Shown here: one piece after another, positions 59,763-64,000 of the stretch
Numbering within the stretch: position 1 is the stretch's first letter
Layout of the letters: each line of letters opens with the position of its first letter
Source: CAYUNE01 sp964446115
GTDB lineage: Bacteria; Desulfobacterota; Desulfobulbia; Desulfobulbales; Desulfobulbaceae
Length of the DNA stretch: 64,000 nucleotides
Assembly: GCA_964446115.1 (NCBI GenBank)
Contig: CAYUNE010000021.1
Span: forward strand, 38,362-102,361
Direction of reading: 5' to 3'
Position numbers and translations under genes: made by a program
Notes under the pieces: model-generated
Told to the model about the DNA's origin: nothing
The model's input: only the letters and a program-made list of their open reading frames with translations
Database searches by the model: none

Positions 59763-60612
59763 AAAAATTTCCACCCTGCTTGAAATGATCAAGTTCAGGC
59801 ATACCGTCTTCGCCATGCCCTTTGCCCTCATGGGCGCCTTTCTGGCGGCACGGGGTGTGCCCGGGCCGCGGCCTCTTTTCTGGGTGGTGCTGGCCATGGT
59901 GGGCGCCCGTACCTGCGCCATGGGATTCAACCGCATCGTCGACCGCCGCTTTGACGCCGCCAACCCCCGCACCGCCGGACGCGCCCTGCCCGCGGGCAAG
60001 GTGACGCTGACCGAATCGTGGATCATGGTGGTGCTCAGCGGCCTGCTCTTCTTCTTCGCCTGCCGGCAACTCAATCCCCTTGCCCTGCGCATCGCTCCCT
60101 TTGCCCTCTCCCTTACCCTGATCTATTCGCTCACCAAGAGGTTCACCTCACTCTGTCACCTGGTACTGGGGGTGGCGCTGGCCTTTTCTCCCCTGGGCGG
60201 CTGGGTTGCCGTCAGCGGCAGCCTGAACGGTTACCCCTGGATGCTTTCCCTGGGGGTCCTGCTCTGGGTTGCCGGCTTCGATACCATATACGCCTGTCTG
60301 GATGCGGATTTCGACCGCGGCGCCGGCCTCCATTCCCTGCCCGCCCGGTTGGGGCGTGAACGCGCCTTCAAGCTGGCGGTTTTCTTTCACTTCTTCGCCT
60401 TTGTCTGCTTTGCGGCCACCGGCTTTTTCAGCGGGCTTAACGCCGTATATTTTGGTGGTATCATCCTCACCGGCGGCGCCCTGTTCTACCAGCACCTTGT
60501 CGTCAATCCGCGGGATCTCTCCCGCATCAACGTCGCCTTTTTTTCCATGAACGGTTTTATCGCGCTGACGCTGTTTGCAGCCACCTGGCTGTCGCTGCTC
60601 ACCATGGGATGA
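59755..60612 (+). CDS. mqnP: UbiA-family prenyltransferase (MqnP-type)
   Basis: 285-residue inner-membrane enzyme with about eight helices that attaches the isoprenoid side chain to the naphthoate. Aspartate-rich motifs NRIVDRRFDAANPRTAGRALPAG and DADFDRGAGLHSLPARLG. ATG 59755 overlaps ubiX (8 nt) with AAGGA upstream. The name MqnP is inferred from the operon; UbiA homologues otherwise make ubiquinone. Confidence 0.9.
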   Translation: MFEKISTLLEMIKFRHTVFAMPFALMGAFLAARGVPGPRPLFWVVLAMVGARTCAMGFNRIVDRRFDAANPRTAGRALPAGKVTLTESWIMVVLSGLLFFFACRQLNPLALRIAPFALSLTLIYSLTKRFTSLCHLVLGVALAFSPLGGWVAVSGSLNGYPWMLSLGVLLWVAGFDTIYACLDADFDRGAGLHSLPARLGRERAFKLAVFFHFFAFVCFAATGFFSGLNAVYFGGIILTGGALFYQHLVVNPRDLSRINVAFFSMNGFIALTLFAATWLSLLTMG

Positions 60613-61451
60613 TGGGGTTCTCTTTACTTGCACGGTTGTGGGCTGTGCTGGTTTTTGCCGGGCTTCTCTGTGGACCGGGTCCGGCGGTCCAGGCGGAAAA
60701 GGCTCGGGAGGAGGGCGGGTTCGGCGTGGTGGAGCCGGATCTTCTGGAGGTCATTTACGCCGGCTACGAGGAGCTGCGCTATGATATCTCCTGGACCGGC
60801 GGCATCAAGATCGGCGAACTGCGGTTGCGCGTGGAGCGCATCAATCCGGAGGAAGAGGTCTATCGGATCATCGCCAAGGTCAGCGATTACGGGTTATTCC
60901 GTCTTTTCTATCCGGTCAACGATACCTTTCTCACCGATGTCCAGGGGGTGGAGCGGCTGCCCTTTCTCTATCGGGTGCATCAACTGGAGGGACACGGCAA
61001 AAGCGAAACCAACCGGTTGACCCGCTATGATCAGCAGGGGTTGCAGGTTCGTTACCGGCGGGATCGGGAGCCCGAAGAGGTGATTGACGTCAGCGGACCG
61101 GTCCACAACGAGTTTTCCTCGTTTTTCGCCATGCGGGCCATGCGGTTGCAGCCGGGGGAGAGCTTTATTGTGCCCACCTTTACCGATCACAAACGACACG
61201 AGGTCCGGGTGCGGGTTCTGGGCCGGGAACGGCTGGACTCCCTGTACGGGCCGGTGGAGACGATACGGGTGCTGCCGGAGATGAAGTTCAGGGGGCTCTA
61301 CGACAAGACCGGCGATACGGTTATCTGGTTCACCGATGACGAGTGCAGGGTGCCGGTGCGTATCAACTCCAAAATCCTCATCGGTTCGCTCACCGCTACC
61401 CTTGTTTCCCATATCAACCCCTTTTGTGATAGATATTCGATGAAAGAGTAA
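60609..61451 (+). CDS. DUF3108 domain protein, exported
   Basis: 280 residues: signal peptide (LLARLWAVLVFAGLLCG), then a beta-rich DUF3108 domain (ELRYDISWTGGIKIGELRLRVERI, IVPTFTDHKRHEVRVRVLG, VWFTDDECRVPVRINSKI). Family function is unknown; it may act in lipid or outer-membrane assembly. Overlaps the ubiA stop by 4 nt, so it is part of the menaquinone transcript without an evident quinone role. Confidence 0.88.
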   Translation: MMGFSLLARLWAVLVFAGLLCGPGPAVQAEKAREEGGFGVVEPDLLEVIYAGYEELRYDISWTGGIKIGELRLRVERINPEEEVYRIIAKVSDYGLFRLFYPVNDTFLTDVQGVERLPFLYRVHQLEGHGKSETNRLTRYDQQGLQVRYRRDREPEEVIDVSGPVHNEFSSFFAMRAMRLQPGESFIVPTFTDHKRHEVRVRVLGRERLDSLYGPVETIRVLPEMKFRGLYDKTGDTVIWFTDDECRVPVRINSKILIGSLTATLVSHINPFCDRYSMKE

Positions 61452-61593
61452 GAGATTTCCCGGGGATTTCCGGCTGAATACGCCTGTCGAGAAATGCTAC
61501 CATCCTCCGGAAAAATCGGGTATAGTGCCGCTGACCTCAACGGGACATATATCGTTTTTTTCATTCAAACCAAAATCATAAGGAGTAGATATT

Positions 61594-62238
61594 ATGAAAC
61601 TGATTTTACTGGGAGCGCCGGGGGCCGGCAAGGGTACCGTGGCCAAGCTGCTGACGGCGGTGGACGGCTCGGTGCAGATTTCCACCGGCGATATCCTGCG
61701 CGGCGAAGTGCAGGCAGGCTCGGACCTGGGTAAACAGGCCGAGGCTTATATGAAACGGGGCGACCTGGTGCCCGATGGACTGATCATGGATATGATGGAA
61801 AAGCGCCTCCGGGAGCCCGACTGTGAAAAGGGCTTTCTGCTGGATGGTTTTCCGCGCACCATTCCCCAGGCCGAGGCCCTCAAGGAGCTGCTGGCAAGGC
61901 TCAATATCACCCTGGATATGGCGGTGAATATCGATGTGCCGAAAGATGTCATCCTGGACCGGCTTTGCACCCGTCGTACCTGTGAGAATCCCGACTGCCA
62001 GGCAATTTACAACGTCAAGAGCAATCCGCCCAGTCAGGAGGGTATCTGTGACAAATGCGGCAGTAAGGTCGTGCAGCGGGAAGACGAGACCGAAGAGGCC
62101 ATCAGCCACCGGCTGGCAACCTATAACGAGAAGACCGCACCCCTCATCGGCTTTTATGAAAGGGAAGGACTGCTCCTCAACGTCGAGGCGGTGACCAGCG
62201 ATGTGGTTGTTGACGCGGTGAAGAAAAAACTGGGATGA
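61594..62238 (+). CDS. adk: Adenylate kinase
   Basis: 214-residue enzyme interconverting ATP plus AMP and 2 ADP. P-loop GAPGAGKGT, the AMP site DILRGEVQ and DGFPRT, and a LID domain of the metal-binding type with cysteines in RTCENPDC and CDKCG; the first pair is CxxxxC rather than the usual CxxC. ATG 61594 with AAGGAG 8 nt upstream. The MITE fragment E begins just after its stop. Confidence 0.96.
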   Translation: MKLILLGAPGAGKGTVAKLLTAVDGSVQISTGDILRGEVQAGSDLGKQAEAYMKRGDLVPDGLIMDMMEKRLREPDCEKGFLLDGFPRTIPQAEALKELLARLNITLDMAVNIDVPKDVILDRLCTRRTCENPDCQAIYNVKSNPPSQEGICDKCGSKVVQREDETEEAISHRLATYNEKTAPLIGFYEREGLLLNVEAVTSDVVVDAVKKKLG

Positions 62239-62240
62239 GC

Positions 62241-62299
62241 GACCAATAACAGCTTGAGAGTTCGATATACCACGGGGTTGCATACCCTGTGATCGGTTA
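62241..62299 (+). repeat. MITE fragment E between adk and purC
   Basis: 59 nt matching one module of copies B/C: GACCAATAACAG (62241-62252) to CCCTGTGATCGGTTAG (62284-62299), same orientation as copy B. The right end keeps the inverted-repeat consensus with its last base changed (TTAG for TTAC); the left part is truncated at the adk stop. Target duplication not identifiable. Confidence 0.72.
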
Positions 62300-62361
62300 G
62301 AAGATATGATCCCGGCCACGGCTGTCGGCAGGGCCGGGACAACGCACGAGAGGGAAGGGCA

Positions 62362-63255
62362 ATGACGACATCGGTAGTGAAGACGGAGCTGCAGGATCTT
62401 GTCCTGCTGCATCGCGGCAAGGTCCGTGACATGTACGGAATACCCGGACATGACGACAAACTGCTCATGGTGGCCACCGACCGTATCTCGGCCTTTGACG
62501 TGGTCATGGACGATCCGGTGCCGGGCAAGGGAGTCGTCCTTACCCGGCTATCCCTTTTCTGGTTCAGGCTGCTGGGAGATATCGTGCCCAACCACCTGAT
62601 CAGTGCCGAGGTGGATGAATATCCGGAGATCTGCCACCAGTACCGGCAACAGCTTGCCGGGCGCAGTATGCTGGTGAAAAAAACAAAGGTGCTGCCCATC
62701 GAGTGCATTGTCCGCGGTTATCTGTCCGGTTCCTTCTGGAAGGCCTACCAGCAGGATACCACTGTCTGCGGTTTCAGCCTGCCCGCGGGCATGGTGGAAT
62801 CGGACAGGTTTCCCGAGCCGCTCTTCACCCCTTCCACCAAGGCGGAACAGGGGTTGCACGACGAAAACATCTCCCTGTCCCGCATGGAAGAGATCATCGG
62901 CCCCGATCTGGCGGGCCGGGTGGCGGAAATCAGCCTCAAGCTCTACAGCACGGCAGCGGACTATGCCCGCGACAAGGGCATCATCATCGCCGACACCAAG
63001 TTTGAACTGGGCCTCATCGACGACGAACTCATCCTCATCGACGAGGTCCTCACCCCCGACTCCTCCCGCTTCTGGCCCCTGGACCAGTACCGCCCGGGCC
63101 GGGGCCAGCCGAGTTTCGACAAGCAGTTCCTGCGCGACTACCTCTCCTCCCTGGACTGGAACAAACAACCCCCCCCTCCGCCTCTGCCCCCGGAGATCAT
63201 CGACAAAACCCGCCACCGCTACCAGGAGGCCCTCAGCCTGCTGACAGGCAACTAG
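62362..63255 (+). CDS. purC: Phosphoribosylaminoimidazole-succinocarboxamide synthase
   Basis: 297-residue purine enzyme (SAICAR synthetase) of the longer, yeast-like type (about 300 residues; E. coli type is 237). Signature GKVRDMYGI, KKTKVLPIECIVRGYLSGSFWKAY, IIIADTKFELG and DEVLTPDSSRFW. Start 62362 with GGGAAGGG upstream. Ends with a terminator about 108 nt downstream. Confidence 0.95.
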   Translation: MTTSVVKTELQDLVLLHRGKVRDMYGIPGHDDKLLMVATDRISAFDVVMDDPVPGKGVVLTRLSLFWFRLLGDIVPNHLISAEVDEYPEICHQYRQQLAGRSMLVKKTKVLPIECIVRGYLSGSFWKAYQQDTTVCGFSLPAGMVESDRFPEPLFTPSTKAEQGLHDENISLSRMEEIIGPDLAGRVAEISLKLYSTAADYARDKGIIIADTKFELGLIDDELILIDEVLTPDSSRFWPLDQYRPGRGQPSFDKQFLRDYLSSLDWNKQPPPPPLPPEIIDKTRHRYQEALSLLTGN

Positions 63256-63362
63256 CACCCCGCCCGGGGGTTCCCCGGGCCGGAGAGTTTTGGAGCTTTC
63301 GACAACTGAGACAGCAGCGAGAGCGCAGCTTTTCCGCTTTTCAGGAATTTTTATCCGCAAAA

Positions 63363-63387
63363 CGGCAATTTTTTGCCGAGTTTTTTT
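63363..63387 (+). terminator. Rho-independent terminator after purC
   Basis: CGGCAA (63363-63368) pairs with TTGCCG (63373-63378), loop TTTT, then AG and seven T (63381-63387). A GC-rich stem GCCCGGGG/CCCCGGGC (63262-63269 with 63273-63280) lies closer to purC but has no T run. Confidence 0.8.
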
Positions 63388-63529
63388 AGGGCGAATATTG
63401 TTGTTGTAGTGCATTGATATAACGATATATTTTTCTTTTATCGGGTTGTTCTTCCGGTGCGTTTTTTGCATAAATTTTGGAAAGGGCTTTCTCTGGTCTC
63501 TTTTAAAATTTCGCCCAAGGAGGATGGCC

Positions 63530-64000
63530 ATGCAGAAAATATGTATCGTACTCTTTACCGTGGTGTTGCTTTTCTGCAGTGTATGTTTGGGACATTCCCA
63601 AGGAAACACCATTGTCTTTTCGTCGAATCGCAGCGGTGACTATGAGATTTATTCCATGCAAGTCGATGGCTCAAATCTGAAAAGGCTCACCAACCGGGCT
63701 GGTGATGACATTCAGCCTGTTTGGACTCCTGACGGGAAGAAAATTATTTATGCATCGGATTATTTAGGGGATTTTGATATCTTCATGATGGATGCAGATG
63801 GTTCCCATCAGCGGCTTCTGATTGCAAGCTACTATGATGAGAAGGGCCCTGTAATCTCTCCACAAGGAGATCGCATCGCCTTTTATACGAACCGGGATGG
63901 TGATTGGGAAATCAATGTCGCGGACTCAAACGGTGAGAATTGGCAAAATATTACCGATAATACCATCAGTGATGCCGTACCTTTCTGGTCGCCCGACGGT
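63530..64000 (+). CDS. Secreted TolB-like/PD40 beta-propeller protein (3' truncated)
   Basis: 157 residues visible. Signal peptide (QKICIVLFTVVLLFCSVCLG), then at least three PD40/WD40-like repeats with the pattern SSNRSGDYEIYSMQVDGS, WTPDGKKIIYASD and SPQGDRIAFYTNRDGDWEI, as in TolB and the dipeptidylpeptidase propeller. Continues past the window. The ATG at 63530 has AAGGAGG 6 nt upstream; the ATG at 63524 is too close. Base composition is visibly less GC-rich than the neighbouring core genes, which may mean recent acquisition. Confidence 0.85.
   Translation, partial: MQKICIVLFTVVLLFCSVCLGHSQGNTIVFSSNRSGDYEIYSMQVDGSNLKRLTNRAGDDIQPVWTPDGKKIIYASDYLGDFDIFMMDADGSHQRLLIASYYDEKGPVISPQGDRIAFYTNRDGDWEINVADSNGENWQNITDNTISDAVPFWSPDG

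Noticed and set aside
1..64000. CRISPR arrays, rRNA operons, RNase P RNA, SRP RNA, tmRNA, prophage or integrase genes
   Set aside because: No regularly spaced repeats, no rRNA sequence, no conserved cores of these RNAs and no phage genes seen in the window.

Overview
This is a GC-rich (except in a few intergenic stretches), gene-dense chromosomal window that reads as core genome of an anaerobic, sulfur-metabolising deltaproteobacterium (Desulfobacterota, most like Desulfobulbales; inference from gene content, not from a marker tree). Pointers are the futalosine-type menaquinone cluster, the NtrY/NtrX pair beside hemB, the zapB-zapA-(non-coding RNA region)-rny-tyrS block, a CoA-disulfide-reductase/rhodanese fusion, a YeiH-type putative sulfate exporter and a two-gene Rieske/cytochrome b complex. 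Most genes are full length and I found no clear pseudogene; only the first (livF) and last (beta-propeller) genes are cut by the window.

Layout. 1-2 kb: end of a branched-chain amino acid ABC transporter and a phenylacetate-CoA ligase. 2.3-9.5 kb: YeiH-type exporter with a large soluble insertion, a one-helix small protein, a universal stress protein, an unknown tail-anchored protein, a DUF190 protein, a FAD/rhodanese persulfide or CoA-disulfide reductase, and a HEAT-repeat/receiver fusion. 9.5-18.8 kb: PHP phosphatase, YkgJ-type cysteine-cluster protein, LemA, then hemB-ntrX-ntrY-DUF4390 on the minus strand, DUF134 and FmdB. 19.2-22.6 kb: MucR-type regulator behind an AT-rich leader with a 12-codon ORF, murI-lolA, and a four-domain S1 protein. 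22.6-27.4 kb (minus): pal, then ompH-DUF3786-yicC-remA-gmk-rlmB, tightly overlapping. 27.9-32.8 kb: alpha-glucan phosphorylase, two poorly known genes (one radical SAM) and a Fur-family regulator. 32.9-37.3 kb (minus): zapB-zapA, a 1-kb non-coding region with structured RNA candidates, rny-tyrS. 37.5-44.6 kb: Nudix hydrolase, MltD-like transglycosylase, then a MoaE-like gene and a roadblock/MglA-type GTPase/giant acidic protein operon. 44.8-52.2 kb (minus): tRNA-Glu, ilvB-ilvN, psd, rsmD-coaD, Rieske-cytochrome b, and malQ. 52.4-61.5 kb: RpoD-type sigma factor and the menaquinone operon mqnE-mqnC-deaminase-mqnA-menG-ubiX-ubiA-DUF3108. 61.6-64 kb: adk, purC, and a secreted beta-propeller gene.

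The two most notable things are not standard genes. First, a dispersed palindromic repeat occurs five times between genes (18879, 27471, 30281, 36087, 62241). Its ends follow GTAAyyGrTCACAGG and the best copy is flanked by a perfect 8-bp direct repeat (GTGGAGAA); GTAA ends and 8-bp duplications are the known signature of the IS66 transposase family, so I interpret it as a non-autonomous IS66-type MITE. Two near-identical 156-159-nt copies in opposite orientation bracket the phosphorylase gene. Second, the 40.4-44.6 kb operon pairs a minimal MglA/roadblock GTPase switch with a 991-residue, extremely acidic protein that carries two copies of an uncharacterised helical domain and four copies of a short FF-containing motif; this looks like an undescribed small-GTPase effector system.
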